DNA of 60,876 nt from Leptolyngbyaceae cyanobacterium (GCA_036703985.1 DATNQN010000103.1:1-60876); one strand, 5' to 3'. Counted from the first letter of the stretch, positions 9,036 to 18,434 are shown. Notes: generated from the sequence alone by a model not told the origin. Program-made: numbers and translations.

Positions 9036-10058
9036 TTAATCTAAAGTTGGCAATTGACTTACTACTGGCCCCCAGTCACCGCCGCTTTGTTTGACCTGAT
9101 TTCGCATCGCGCTGCAATTGCGTTCTTTGCTGTCGATGCTAACTTGATTGCGGCAATGTTCGCGGACAATTTGGGCAACTAAATCTTTGGGTAGTCGATC
9201 GGATTTTTCCAAAGCTTTTTGGAAATATTCCTTAGCTTGTTGGTTTCGATCTTGTCCAACCAAGATTTGCGCTTTCAAATATTGTAACTCTGGATTGTCG
9301 GGAGTTTCCTGCAAAGCGATATCCACATATTGTAGAGCTTTGTCATATTGTTTCAAATCGCGATAACCTACTGCCATTCCTCGGTTAGCTAAATAAGCTG
9401 GGGAAGCTTTCTTTAACCGTTCGATCGCCTGTTCGGGATTGGAAAAAGGTAAATTAACCGCAATTAACAAATCCATCCATCCTTTGAGCAAATTTAATTC
9501 CGGATCGTTGGGATCGATCTTTTCGGCTTCATCCAGTTTTCCATAAACTTCCTGCAATTTGCTCAAAGCTTTCGGCGCACCTTTCATAGTGCCATCTTCT
9601 CCCACGATAGCAGCCGCTTCTAGAGCGTGACTCACAGCAGCATAGAGGTTACCGCGTAAAGGATCGGTGGCGATCAACCGTTCGGCTGTTTCTAAAGTTT
9701 TGCTCGTGTAGGATTTTAAAGCATTTAATGCTTCTTTGTCCTTGTTTCCCTGCCAATCAGTGTAAGCTAAAGATGCCTTCATAGCATAAATTAAAGGCTC
9801 GTTAGGTTCTTGAGAAGTTGCTTGTGGCAAGTAACGTTCGGCGGCTTCTTTATAGTTTCCTTCTTTAAATAAAGCTTGAAAAGCCGCTTCCGTAGCATCC
9901 CCGATCGGTCTGGGGCTATTGGCGCGAAAGGGATCTCCAGCTAAGATGGGGTGAGCCCAAAGGCTGAATGCGATCGCGCTAACACCAGCCAAGCCCCACG
10001 CACTACGAGGCGCTAAGGCACTCATAATTTGTTTGGAAACAGAAAATAAATTTATCAT
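9036..10058 (-). CDS. Exported TPR-repeat protein
   Basis: The 340-residue product begins with a long signal-like segment (AWGLAGVSAIAFSLWAHPILAG), so it is probably exported or membrane-anchored. After that come at least four tetratricopeptide-like helix pairs, for example GNYKEAAERYLPQA, KIDPNDPELNLLKG, KQYDKALQYVDIAL and ETPDNPELQYLKAQIL. TPR arrays are protein-docking scaffolds. The C-terminal 45 residues contain three cysteines. It is followed after 13 bp by the DUF3531 gene, suggesting co-expression. The partner is unknown. Confidence 0.85.
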   Translation of the reverse strand: MINLFSVSKQIMSALAPRSAWGLAGVSAIAFSLWAHPILAGDPFRANSPRPIGDATEAAFQALFKEGNYKEAAERYLPQATSQEPNEPLIYAMKASLAYTDWQGNKDKEALNALKSYTSKTLETAERLIATDPLRGNLYAAVSHALEAAAIVGEDGTMKGAPKALSKLQEVYGKLDEAEKIDPNDPELNLLKGWMDLLIAVNLPFSNPEQAIERLKKASPAYLANRGMAVGYRDLKQYDKALQYVDIALQETPDNPELQYLKAQILVGQDRNQQAKEYFQKALEKSDRLPKDLVAQIVREHCRNQVSIDSKERNCSAMRNQVKQSGGDWGPVVSQLPTLD

Positions 10059-10154
10059 CGCTTAAGGGTGTGAGTCCTCTTTCAAAAATGATGCCAAACG
10101 ATCGGCTAGTCCGCTACTTTTGACGCCAGCGATGATTTACCCGTTCCATTGTGG

Positions 10155-10203
10155 ATGGGGGGCAGGGGGCAGGGGAAAGGGAAAGGGAAAGGGAAAAGAA
10201 GGA
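10155..10203. repeat. Purine-rich short tandem repeat (GGGAAA units)
   Basis: GGGGGGCAGGGGGCAGG is followed by four GGGAAA units and GAAGG. It lies about 100 bp upstream of the ABC ATPase gene. Its complement resembles the pyrimidine-rich tracts at 24267 and 54281. Confidence 0.7.
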
Positions 10204-10301
10204 AATATAGTTGAATTTTTACACTTCATCCTTCAGACTTCCATCCTTCAAACTTCGCAAGTCTGGCACAATAAAAACAGTATGGTACGTTTTTTTATTG
10301 A

Positions 10302-10979
10302 ATGCTCTATCTCCGAAACTTAAGTTATCATCCCCCAGCCTGTCCGACACCGATCCTAAAATCCATCAACCTGGAATTAGCACCCCAAGAGATGGGGCTG
10401 GTGATCGGGCCAAGCGGTTCTGGTAAAAGCACTTTATTAGAGATTTTGGCTGGTTTAAGTGAAAATACATCTGGTAGCGTCTTGTGGCGAGACCAAGAAC
10501 TCACTCCCGAACATTTACAACAGCTAGGTGGATTAGTATTTCAATTTCCCGAACGCCATTTTTGTGGCAGCACTATATTAGAAGAATTGCGCTTGGGGCA
10601 TCCAGAATTAGGTTCGCAAAGAGTCAGAGAAGCTTTAACGGAAGTAGGTTTAAATCATTTACAATTAAACACTTCTCCCAATTCTTTAAGTGGCGGTCAA
10701 CAGCGACGCCTTGCTTTAGCGGTACAGTTAATTCGGCAACCGCATTTATTGTTATTAGATGAACCGACGGCTGGCTTAGATTGGTCGATGCGGCGTCAGT
10801 TGGTCAATTTATTAGCAAAATTAAAAAATCACTGGAGTTTATTTGTGGTAACTCACGATGCTCGTGATTTACTGAGTATTGCAGACAAGTGCTGGACTCT
10901 CGATCGCGGTGAATTAAACTCAGTCGATCCGGCTACCTTGGCAGAAGGAAAAAGGCAGGAATTGGAAATCAAAAGTTAA
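10302..10979 (+). CDS. ABC transporter ATP-binding protein, orphan
   Basis: The 225-residue protein is a single nucleotide-binding domain. Walker A is GPSGSGKST, the signature is LSGGQQRRLALA, Walker B is LLLLDEPTAGLD, and the switch His is in VVTHDARDLLSI. The sequence FQFPERHF at the Q-loop is like that of energy-coupling-factor ATPases. No permease is adjacent, so the transporter partner is elsewhere. The next gene, rsmG, starts 18 bp after it, which implies a shared transcript. Confidence 0.88.
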   Translation: MLYLRNLSYHPPACPTPILKSINLELAPQEMGLVIGPSGSGKSTLLEILAGLSENTSGSVLWRDQELTPEHLQQLGGLVFQFPERHFCGSTILEELRLGHPELGSQRVREALTEVGLNHLQLNTSPNSLSGGQQRRLALAVQLIRQPHLLLLDEPTAGLDWSMRRQLVNLLAKLKNHWSLFVVTHDARDLLSIADKCWTLDRGELNSVDPATLAEGKRQELEIKS

Positions 10980-10997
10980 AACAGTGTTTTAGTTAAT

Positions 10998-11762
10998 ATG
11001 TTGGAAAATAGCGATCGTACTTGGCTGCCGGAAATGGGTGAAACTTGGCAGAAAACTCTCAGTTGGCAACCTAATCCCGCACAGCAAATTCTATTTCAGC
11101 GTTTGTACGAGTTAATTTGTCAGGGAAATCAACAATTAAATTTAACTCGCATCACCGATCCTATGGAGTTTTGGGAAAAACATCTGTGGGATTCTCTGGT
11201 GGCATTAAAAAAATGGGGAATCGGGAATGGGGAATCGGGAATGGGAATCCGTAATTGCCGAGTTATCGATATTGGAACTGGGGCGGGTTTTCCCGGCATA
11301 CCGATCGGTATTATCCAACCAAATTGGCAAGTGACTTTGTTAGATTCTACTCGCAAAAAAATTGCTTTTTTGGAAACCTTAGTCGAGAATTTGGACATCA
11401 AAAACGTGACGGCGTTATGCGATCGCGCGGAAAAAATCGGCCAACAGTCCCAACACCGAGAATCTTACGACCTAGCTTTAATCAGGGCTGTCGGTACTGC
11501 CTCGGAATGTGCCGAGTATGCCCTACCATTGCTGAAAATCGGCGGTTTAGCGATTCTTTATCGGGGACAGTGGACGGAGGATGAAACCACCGCTTTGCGA
11601 TCGCCCGTTACCCAACTAGGCGGCATAATAGAATCGGTAGAAAAATTTACTACCCCGATTACTAACAGCATTCGGCATTGTTTGTACATCAAAAAAATAG
11701 CGTCTACACCAGCCAAATTTCCTCGTCCAGTTGGCATACCGACTCAAAAACCCCTGCAATAA
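10998..11762 (+). CDS. rsmG: 16S rRNA (guanine527-N7)-methyltransferase RsmG
   Basis: RsmG uses S-adenosylmethionine to methylate G527 of 16S rRNA. The SAM loop VIDIGTGAGFPGIPIGI, the LTRI region (NQQLNLTRITDP) and WEKHLWDSL are typical of the family. At 254 residues it is somewhat long: between the WDSLVAL helix and the SAM loop lies a low-complexity insert, GIGNGESGMGIRN, encoded by a tandem repeat at 11215-11247. The insert keeps frame. The gene sits between an ABC ATPase and a secreted TPR protein. Confidence 0.95.
   Translation: MLENSDRTWLPEMGETWQKTLSWQPNPAQQILFQRLYELICQGNQQLNLTRITDPMEFWEKHLWDSLVALKKWGIGNGESGMGIRNCRVIDIGTGAGFPGIPIGIIQPNWQVTLLDSTRKKIAFLETLVENLDIKNVTALCDRAEKIGQQSQHRESYDLALIRAVGTASECAEYALPLLKIGGLAILYRGQWTEDETTALRSPVTQLGGIIESVEKFTTPITNSIRHCLYIKKIASTPAKFPRPVGIPTQKPLQ
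11215..11247. repeat. rsmG: Tandem repeat inside rsmG
   Basis: Units related to GGGAATC/GGGAATG are repeated about four times. Each pair of 7-mers is 14 bp, yet the whole insertion preserves the frame. The same type of repeat occurs between genes at 34138-34167. Confidence 0.8.
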
Positions 11763-11764
11763 TT

Positions 11765-12238
11765 ATGTTAAAAAATCCCTTCAAAACAATCACCTTACTG
11801 TTTTCTTTTTTACTAATTTTCAGTACCGCAAATCCGTCATTTTCCCAAACCGATTACCAGCGCTGGTTGCGAATGGCGGAAAATGCCAGAAAAAGCGGTC
11901 AATACGATACAGCTTTAACATATTATCAACGAGCCGCCGATGCCAGTCCAGATGGGCCGAACGATCCTGATATTAATACGGCAATTACGGAAGTTTTGGC
12001 CGAAAGATTGGCTAGCGTAGAGCAAAGAAACCCTAACTATGGTAGATATATCAGAATTGCTGACGAAGCTTATTCTAATGGTGAATACGATACGGCAATT
12101 ATTAATTATCGGAGGGCATTAAAAGAACGTCCTCAAGACCGTTATGCCAATATCAGAATTCAGCAATCAGAATGTATTAAAAAGTATAGACCTGCTACGG
12201 GTGCTCAATTTAGAACTTTTGGCTGTCCGAGTTTTTAA
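11765..12238 (+). CDS. Exported TPR-like small protein
   Basis: Starting at the ATG at 11765, two bases past the rsmG stop, gives a 157-residue protein with a clean signal peptide (ITLLFSFLLIFSTANPSFS-QTD). An upstream in-frame ATG at 11678 would overlap rsmG and bury the signal, so I reject it. The mature part has two related repeats: YQRWLRMAENARKSGQYDTA and YGRYIRIADEAYSNGEYDTA, each followed by a second helix. This is a tandem TPR-like pair. It is probably periplasmic or secreted and of unknown role. Confidence 0.8.
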   Translation: MLKNPFKTITLLFSFLLIFSTANPSFSQTDYQRWLRMAENARKSGQYDTALTYYQRAADASPDGPNDPDINTAITEVLAERLASVEQRNPNYGRYIRIADEAYSNGEYDTAIINYRRALKERPQDRYANIRIQQSECIKKYRPATGAQFRTFGCPSF

Positions 12239-12246
12239 TAAAATTT

Positions 12247-12269
12247 CCCCTCTCCTACTAGGAGAGGGG
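12247..12269 (+). terminator. Hairpin after the secreted TPR gene
   Basis: CCCCTCTCC-TACTA-GGAGAGGGG forms a strong stem 8 bases after the stop codon. It has no following T-run and resembles other GC-rich palindromes of the window, so it may be a dispersed repeat used as a terminator. Confidence 0.5.
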
Positions 12270-12314
12270 TTAGGGGAGAGGTCACTTTTAGCTATTTGAA
12301 TGCAACTTGCGTTA

Positions 12315-12443
12315 TTAATTGAAGAAAGTAAAGTTCGATTCGCTTAGTTCTGCATTCACCTGCGCTACGTTCACAGCACTACCCGCAGAATGTGCATCCG
12401 GATCGTAACCCAAATAGCGATGGGCTTGTACTCGGTTTGCCGA
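12315..12443 (-). pseudogene. Possible 3' fragment of an unrecognised gene
   Basis: On the minus strand, 42 codons are open between a TAG and a TAA. They read plausibly like a protein C-terminus (RYLGYDPDAHSAGSAVNVAQ then ELSESNFTFFN). There is no start codon or ribosome site. I do not recognise it. The rest of the 12239-12606 gap holds a hairpin (12247-12269) and a palindromic repeat (12536-12570). Confidence 0.25.
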
Positions 12444-12535
12444 CTAAATTACTCGTATGCGATCGAATTTCGTACCGCTTCGATCGATTGTCAGAGACAT
12501 AGTATAAGGAAGAACAATTTTCCAGCCATCTTAGT

Positions 12536-12570
12536 TGTAGGTTGAGTTTCGTACTCCCACCCAACCTACA
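12536..12570. repeat. Palindromic repeat TGTAGGTTG...CCAACCTACA
   Basis: The ends are inverted (TGTAGGTTG/CAACCTACA) around TTTCGTAC. A related sequence is at 26409-26437 (GTTGGGTTTCG...CAACCCAACCTAC). It lies 37 bp from the rpiA stop and might help terminate it. Confidence 0.6.
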
Positions 12571-12606
12571 AATTGTTCAAAAAATCTGTTTTTTGGGCAA
12601 ATATTC

Positions 12607-13326
12607 TTAGTTTTTGGTAATTTCTCGCACCGAAGGCTGTCCGTCTTTAATTTCCCCTACCAGCACTAAATTTGTCGTGTTTACGAATAAACCATTTTCT
12701 AACACGCCGGGAATATTGTTCAGCTTTTTTTCTAATTCTGCTGGGTTGTCAATAGTATCAAATTTGACATCGATTACCATGTTGCCTTGGTCGGTGACTA
12801 CTGGGCCAGCTTTTTTGACGCCCATCCGCAGTTGGGGTTTTCCTCCCAGTTTTTCAATTGCACGCATTACTGGCGCATACGCCATCGGTATCACTTCTAC
12901 TGGTAGCAGAAAAGTCGAACCGAGTTTGTCTACCAGTTTGGAGCTATCAACCACTACAATAAACTCGTTTGCTAGGGTATCGACTACTTTCTCGCGGGTG
13001 TGGGCGGCACCGCCACCTTTGATTAAGTTGAGTTGGGGGTCAACTTCGTCGGCACCATCAATGGCAATATCGATGTGGTCGATAACATCTAGGGTGGTGA
13101 GGGGAATGCCGTACTGTCTGGCTAACACTTCGGCTTGAAACGAGGTGGGGACGCCTACGATGTCTTTTAATTCGCCGGATTTCAGGCGATCGCCGATAAA
13201 CTGAATCGCGTAAGCTGTAGTAGATCCGGTTCCCAGCCCTACGATAGAACCAGATTTTACGCGATCGGCTGCGGCTTTACCGACTTGCTGTTTCATCAAG
13301 TTAGAGGCGTCCATTTGGGCGGTCAT
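12607..13326 (-). CDS. rpiA: Ribose-5-phosphate isomerase A
   Basis: RpiA interconverts ribose 5-phosphate and ribulose 5-phosphate, feeding the Calvin cycle and pentose phosphate pathway. The 239-residue product has the family's [12 protein letters not shown] phosphate loop, the catalytic region [26 protein letters not shown] with Asp, Glu and Lys, and GNMVIDVKF near the end. Length is normal. It is monocistronic here, with a plus-strand gene starting 150 bp upstream. Confidence 0.97.
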   Translation of the reverse strand: MTAQMDASNLMKQQVGKAAADRVKSGSIVGLGTGSTTAYAIQFIGDRLKSGELKDIVGVPTSFQAEVLARQYGIPLTTLDVIDHIDIAIDGADEVDPQLNLIKGGGAAHTREKVVDTLANEFIVVVDSSKLVDKLGSTFLLPVEVIPMAYAPVMRAIEKLGGKPQLRMGVKKAGPVVTDQGNMVIDVKFDTIDNPAELEKKLNNIPGVLENGLFVNTTNLVLVGEIKDGQPSVREITKN

Positions 13327-13478
13327 TCTGTAAACTCCTTGTTAGTGGTTGGTGATCTCTCAAGTGGTAGGTTAAAAATAACTAGCGATCGATCGCAAAT
13401 CACAAATGAGCGAATACCGATCGCAGACTAGAATTAACTCCAGCGTTAACTTTACCGCGTTAAGGGCAAACTAAAAGG

Positions 13479-16412
13479 ATGCAATCGGAACTTCATTCTC
13501 AAACGGCACAAAATTTCTGCAATACTGCCAATCAGCTAAAAAGTCAAGGTAAACTCAACGAAGCGATCGCTAATTACCAAAAGGCGCTGGAAATTCAGCC
13601 TGACTTTGTTGAGGTACACCATCAGCTAGGGGAAGTTTATTTCCAGGAAAGGAAATTCCCAGAAGCGACTGCATCCTGCAAACTCGCATTGAAGCTACAA
13701 CCTAATTTTGCTCCCGCTTACAAAACGCTGGGGAATATCCTGCAAGCACAGAGCAGGATCGAAGAAGCGTTGCGTGCTTATAACAAGGCGTTGGAAATCG
13801 ATCCAGAGTTTGTAGAAGCTTTGGTAAATAAGGGTACGATGATTTCTAAGTTGGGTCAATCGGAAGATGCGATCGCTTGTTATCGAAATGCGATCGAACT
13901 CAAACCGGATATGGCAGCAGCCCATTGGAACTTAGGAAATCTGTTGATCCAGCTAGGTAGAACAGATGAGGGAATTTCTTGTTGGCAAAAAGCATCGGAA
14001 TCCGACCCAGAAAAGTTTAATTATCAATTTTTTCAAAATTTAGCTATAAATTTCGGTCAAGCAGGCAATATCGATGCCTCGATAGGTTGTTACCAACAAG
14101 CAATTGCCTTAAAACCCGACTACACCTTGGCTTACCTGAATTTAGGTACGTTGCTGCAACGGCAAAATCGATTAGAAGATGCGATCGCTATTTACCAAAA
14201 ATCCTTGGAAATTCAACCCGATTCATTAGTATATCAGGCATTGGGAAATGCGTTAAAACAACAAGGAAACATAGATTCAGCAATTAATTACTGGCAGAAA
14301 GCTTTAGAATTACAGCCAGATGCGATCGCCGCTGAAACTTACAACGATCTGGGAACTGCTTTGGCAGAAAAGGGTGAATTAGAAAATGCGATCGAATATT
14401 ATCAAAAAGCAATTCAATTAAAATCAGATTACCCATTAGCACATCTAAATTTAGGTATATTACTGCAAAGACAAAATAAAATAGAAGAATCGATACCTCA
14501 TTTCCATAAAACAATTGAATTACAGCCTGATGCTGAAGAAGCTTACAAATATATAGGCAATACTCTAATTAAACAAGAGCGACTACACGAAGCCCTTGCT
14601 TATTACCAAAAATCACTAAAATTAAACTCGAAATCAGCAGAAACTTATTTTCATATAGGATCGATATTAGCACAACAAGAAAAGTTTGCCGAAGCAATTA
14701 CTTATTTCCAAAAAGCGATAGATTTGCAACCTGACTTTGCGGAAGCTTACTGCAATATTAGCATGGCACTAGTCCGGCAAGGTCAGAAACAAGATTACTT
14801 TAAAGTCGAGCAATTCCAAGAAGCAATAAATCAACTGCAAAAAGCTCTTGAAGTCAAACCAAACCTGTTGCTTGTTCATCTATGTATGGGTCAGTTAATT
14901 ACTGCTCCCGTTAAAAATTCTAATTTTGCAGTTTTAAGAGAAGCAGCCGATCGCTATCTCCTCAACTGTGGAGAAAAAGGGCAACTAATCGCCGCTATCA
15001 CTTATATGAGTATCTATGTTAAATCGGGATTAACTCAAATTGCCAAAGAAAATTTTTTGGCAATAGAGCAAAAAATTTATCAAAGATTATCTGAATTAGC
15101 CGCAGAAGAAATAGCGCTCATTTATACTCAAGTATTATTCAATATTAACTACTTGCGTGACGAGCTAGCTGCCAATAGTAAACTGGCCAAAGTAGTTGGC
15201 AAAGAATATGTTGAAAAAATCTTAAATAATAATGAAAATCAAAACTATAACATTAAACTGAAAAGCCGTCCTAATAAAAAATTACGCATCGGCTTTTTAT
15301 CTAGTTTCTTTTTGAGACATTCCGTTGGTTGGTGCAGTTATGACATCATTCGAGAATTATCAAAATTAACTCCCAATATTTTCCTGTACGTAACAGGCGA
15401 ACGGAAACCGGATGATAGAACTAAGTTGTTTGAAGCAGTAGCAGAAAAATTATATAAGCCCCAAAAACTACCCAACGGTACGGCAAATGCCAAAGAAATC
15501 ATTGATGAAATATCAAAAGATGATTTGGATATTTTGATAGATTTGGATTCGATTACCGTACCAGTGCAAGTGGAAATTATCCATCGAAAACCAGCACCAG
15601 TATGTCTGACATGGTTAGGATTTGAAGCGCCTTATACAAATGAGCAAAATTACTTCTTATCTGACTGGCATACTCATCCTACTGGTAGAGAAGAATACAA
15701 CCGAGAACAGCTAATTCGGATGCCAAATTCATTTGTTGCCGTATCGGGATTTGAATGTAAACCAGTAGAAAGAACATCTGCTAGAAAAGCCTTGCGAATA
15801 GCTGAAGATCAAGTTACTTATTTATGCGTTGCACCAGCATACAAATTAAATCCCGAATTAATCAAAGCTCAGGTAAAAATTCTCAAAGAAGTTCCTGATA
15901 GCGTATTAATTCATAAAGCTCATACTGGCGATCCAGAAGTAATTAAAGCTACTTATCGACAAGAATGTGAAGCTATTGGTGTTGGTTTTCATCGCATAAA
16001 ATTTATGTCATTAGTTAATACAGAAGAAGATCATAGAACAACTTACAAAATTGCTGATGTTTTACTCGATTCCTATCCTTATAATGGCGGAACTCACAAT
16101 TTAGAAGCATTGTGGTTTAACTTACCAGTAGTAACCAGATGTGGAGAACAATATCTTTCCAGAATGGGATATTCTTTCTTGCAAACTCTCTCCATTCAAG
16201 CCGGAATTGCGAACAGTTGGGAAGAATACACCAACTGGGGAATAGAATTAGGTAAAAATACCGATCTAAGGTTGTCAATCCGATCGCAATTAGAACAATC
16301 CAAACAGCCAGAAACTCTATCGCCTTTATGGAATCCCAAAAAGTTTGCTGAGGATATGTATGCAGTATTTGAGGAACTTTTAGCTAAAAAAGCTAATGCA
16401 GCAAATGACTGA
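13479..16412 (+). CDS. TPR protein with GT41 (OGT/SPINDLY-like) glycosyltransferase domain
   Basis: The 977-residue protein has about eleven or twelve 34-residue TPR units in residues 10-480 (for example GKLNEAIANYQKALEIQPDF). The C-terminal 370 residues resemble the family 41 glycosyltransferases that put a sugar on Ser/Thr of proteins: LRIGFLSSFFLRHSVG, APVCLTWLGFEAPYT, IKFMSLVNTEEDH, DSYPYNGGTHNLEALWFNLP and VVTRCGEQYLSRMGYSFL. TPRs in this family bind the protein acceptor. The usual catalytic His after the RxGYxSxDF-type start is recognisable as FFLRHSVG. No signal peptide is seen, so it should act in the cytoplasm. The acceptor is unknown. Confidence 0.9.
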   Translation: MQSELHSQTAQNFCNTANQLKSQGKLNEAIANYQKALEIQPDFVEVHHQLGEVYFQERKFPEATASCKLALKLQPNFAPAYKTLGNILQAQSRIEEALRAYNKALEIDPEFVEALVNKGTMISKLGQSEDAIACYRNAIELKPDMAAAHWNLGNLLIQLGRTDEGISCWQKASESDPEKFNYQFFQNLAINFGQAGNIDASIGCYQQAIALKPDYTLAYLNLGTLLQRQNRLEDAIAIYQKSLEIQPDSLVYQALGNALKQQGNIDSAINYWQKALELQPDAIAAETYNDLGTALAEKGELENAIEYYQKAIQLKSDYPLAHLNLGILLQRQNKIEESIPHFHKTIELQPDAEEAYKYIGNTLIKQERLHEALAYYQKSLKLNSKSAETYFHIGSILAQQEKFAEAITYFQKAIDLQPDFAEAYCNISMALVRQGQKQDYFKVEQFQEAINQLQKALEVKPNLLLVHLCMGQLITAPVKNSNFAVLREAADRYLLNCGEKGQLIAAITYMSIYVKSGLTQIAKENFLAIEQKIYQRLSELAAEEIALIYTQVLFNINYLRDELAANSKLAKVVGKEYVEKILNNNENQNYNIKLKSRPNKKLRIGFLSSFFLRHSVGWCSYDIIRELSKLTPNIFLYVTGERKPDDRTKLFEAVAEKLYKPQKLPNGTANAKEIIDEISKDDLDILIDLDSITVPVQVEIIHRKPAPVCLTWLGFEAPYTNEQNYFLSDWHTHPTGREEYNREQLIRMPNSFVAVSGFECKPVERTSARKALRIAEDQVTYLCVAPAYKLNPELIKAQVKILKEVPDSVLIHKAHTGDPEVIKATYRQECEAIGVGFHRIKFMSLVNTEEDHRTTYKIADVLLDSYPYNGGTHNLEALWFNLPVVTRCGEQYLSRMGYSFLQTLSIQAGIANSWEEYTNWGIELGKNTDLRLSIRSQLEQSKQPETLSPLWNPKKFAEDMYAVFEELLAKKANAAND

Positions 16413-16445
16413 TGACCGATGACAAATGACAAATGACCAACGACA
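16403..16445. repeat. Short tandem repeat (AATGACC/GATGACC units) in front of a start codon
   Basis: Units related to AATGACC and GATGACC fill the space between the GT41 stop and the DUF3288 ATG. The same type is at 22540-22578. Confidence 0.75.
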
Positions 16446-16724
16446 ATGACTAAAGAACAACAGCATCCTCAATATAATAGCGATCGCAAAGTTGTCGATA
16501 CTCTTTTAACAGGAGAGCAAAATGACTATAACTTAGTCGAAGCAGCACGGCTTTTAATTCGCTATCGTGACTTCCCTGGCGCAAACGATATCAAAACAGA
16601 TTTAGAGAAAACTCTCAATAGGTGGAAGATAGATGAAGAAACATTGTATCAAGCTACCCGCGAAATTCATACCAAGGGGATAGTTTACAAAACTCGCAAC
16701 GCTGACTCGGAAGATTGGGCTTAG
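16446..16724 (+). CDS. DUF3288 family protein
   Basis: The 92-residue protein matches DUF3288, a small cyanobacterial family: QQHPQYNSDRKVVDTLLTGE, DYNLVEAARLLIRYRDFPGA, and the closing IVYKTRNADSEDWA. It is full length, soluble and of unknown function. It is 33 bp downstream of the GT41 gene, separated only by a tandem repeat, and ends at a bidirectional terminator. Confidence 0.85.
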   Translation: MTKEQQHPQYNSDRKVVDTLLTGEQNDYNLVEAARLLIRYRDFPGANDIKTDLEKTLNRWKIDEETLYQATREIHTKGIVYKTRNADSEDWA

Positions 16725-16740
16725 TTACTAGCTAATAGGA

Positions 16741-16776
16741 AAAATTTGGTAAAGCCAAAGTTACCAAATTTTTTCT
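16741..16776. terminator. Bidirectional intrinsic terminator
   Basis: AAAATTTGGTAA and TTACCAAATTTT form a 12-bp stem around an 8-base loop, with A-run and T-run on either side. It sits between the convergent DUF3288 and MlaD genes and can serve both. Confidence 0.85.
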
Positions 16777-16815
16777 AATTTACCCTCAGTTTAAGCAAGG
16801 CTTATTTTGGCAATT

Positions 16816-18318
16816 TCAGCGCTGATTATGAAGTTTTTTAGTCTTATTTTCAGCGATAGAAGTTCTCTTTGGTATAGATGGATGAATCACAGGAGCATGA
16901 TCCATATTTACCATTTCCGGAAACTGCATTTTAGTCGCTTCTGCCATCGGAGCCAAAAACTGAGCTACTTCAACTTGCTGCTGTAATTGTTCAGTCGAAG
17001 ATACCAAACCACTTAATCCATTAACGAGATTTCTTAAATTATTGCGGAAAGATGGATCGCCTGTCAAATCATCCAAGTCTGATGTAATTTTCTGAGCGTT
17101 TTGAAAAGTCACTCTAGCAGAATCTAAAGTTTGTTGCAACGTTACCAAATTGGTTGGATCGTTAAGAGAATTAGAAAGGTTGCGTATATTAGCTGATGCT
17201 TGTGCAGCGTTGGCGGAAAGAGTTTCTAAATTTTGAATCAATTGTCCTTGGGTGACTCGATTAATTGCCGGGGATAAATTAGCGACTGTTATTCGCAATT
17301 GTTCGCTAGCTTGACTGAGATTATTTAAAGTATTGACGAGGGAAGCTTTATTGGTTGTTAATAAATTATTTAAGTTGCTCACTAGGCCACTTGTTTGATT
17401 AGCGGTAATCTGAAAACGATCGGCTGCTACACCAACTTTATTAAGTGATTGATTGGTATTATTAAGTACTCGATCGGTATTTGTATTTAATCTATTTACT
17501 GTAACCGAAACTTGGTCGGCAGTGCGACCGAATTTGTCAGTTACTACACCAACTCTATTTGCAGTTTGAGTAACGGCGTTATTAATTCGATCGGCTGTTC
17601 CGGAAAATTTACCAACAGTTCGATTAAGATTGTCCGCAGTTGCACCAACTTTATCCGCATTCCGGCTTACCGAATTAGTAACAACAGATATGTTTCTTAA
17701 TTCTCCTTTTAAGGATGTTGTCAAACTGGAAATATCGCGAGTTAATTGGGTTACTCCCTGCGCCGCCGCCGAAGTGTTTTGGACAACGGAATTGACATTA
17801 GCAAAAAATTGCGGATCGCTATATAAATTGGCAAAGCGAACAGTAACGCGAATTAGTTCGTCGAGACTAACGCCAGCTTGACCTTGTAAGCGTTCATTAT
17901 TACAAAGAATTTGTTTTTGCTCTTGGCAATTAGCAGCGAACGGATTAGCATCCCTAACATCTGTTGATACTGCACTAGTAGGCATGAAGTCAATTGAATT
18001 TTCACTAATCAACCCTGATTGATTTGCTTCTATTACGACATTTTGAGGAATCGCTAAATCTGATTCGGTAATTTCCAATTCAACATCTACTCGATTTGGT
18101 CTGGGTTCGATGTTGCTAACTCTGCCAATTCTAACTCCACGATAGCGAACGGGCGCTCCTATTTGCATTCCTCCTGCATTGGGAAATTCTACGATGATTT
18201 TGTAGCTACGTCCTCCGAAATAAACTCCTCGCAACCACAAAACTAAGACACCAAATAAACCAAATCCTACTAAGAATAATAAACCAACCGAGCCTTCCCG
18301 AAATGTTCGCGATCGCAT
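16816..18318 (-). CDS. MlaD/Mce-family lipid transport protein
   Basis: I place the start at 18318 (MRSRTFREGSVG) because GGAGAGGAGAAAG lies right in front of it; an ATG 21 bp upstream lacks a site. The 500-residue product has one N-terminal membrane span (VGLLFLVGFGLFGVLVLWLRGVYF), an MCE domain (about residues 35-120: YKIIVEFPNAGGMQIGAPVRY and VRIGRVSNIE), then a very long helical region of repeated heptads (NRVGVVTDKFGRTADQVSVT). This is the plan of plant TGD2 and its cyanobacterial orthologs, which ferry lipids across the periplasm. Its ATPase is encoded just upstream. The permease (MlaE/TGD1) is not in the window. Confidence 0.9.
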   Translation of the reverse strand: MRSRTFREGSVGLLFLVGFGLFGVLVLWLRGVYFGGRSYKIIVEFPNAGGMQIGAPVRYRGVRIGRVSNIEPRPNRVDVELEITESDLAIPQNVVIEANQSGLISENSIDFMPTSAVSTDVRDANPFAANCQEQKQILCNNERLQGQAGVSLDELIRVTVRFANLYSDPQFFANVNSVVQNTSAAAQGVTQLTRDISSLTTSLKGELRNISVVTNSVSRNADKVGATADNLNRTVGKFSGTADRINNAVTQTANRVGVVTDKFGRTADQVSVTVNRLNTNTDRVLNNTNQSLNKVGVAADRFQITANQTSGLVSNLNNLLTTNKASLVNTLNNLSQASEQLRITVANLSPAINRVTQGQLIQNLETLSANAAQASANIRNLSNSLNDPTNLVTLQQTLDSARVTFQNAQKITSDLDDLTGDPSFRNNLRNLVNGLSGLVSSTEQLQQQVEVAQFLAPMAEATKMQFPEMVNMDHAPVIHPSIPKRTSIAENKTKKLHNQR

Positions 18319-18388
18319 TCTTTCTCCTCTCCCAATCAAAAAGTAAAAATAAACATCATGACATCACGATCAATCTATTTCTACATCT

Positions 18389-18428
18389 GTGTTCATCTGT
18401 GTTCATCTGTGGATATCTGTGGTAAAAA
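18389..18428. repeat. Short tandem repeat (ATCTGTGTTC units)
   Basis: Three ATCTGTG units are spaced by TTC, then ATATCTGTGG follows. The reverse-complement form is at 32727-32766, and a weaker one near 50430. Confidence 0.75.
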
Positions 18429-18434
18429 AAATCC

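Noticed and set aside
12614-13138. 174-residue plus-strand open frame
   Set aside because: It is antisense to rpiA, which is a certain gene on the other strand, and it has no recognisable motif.
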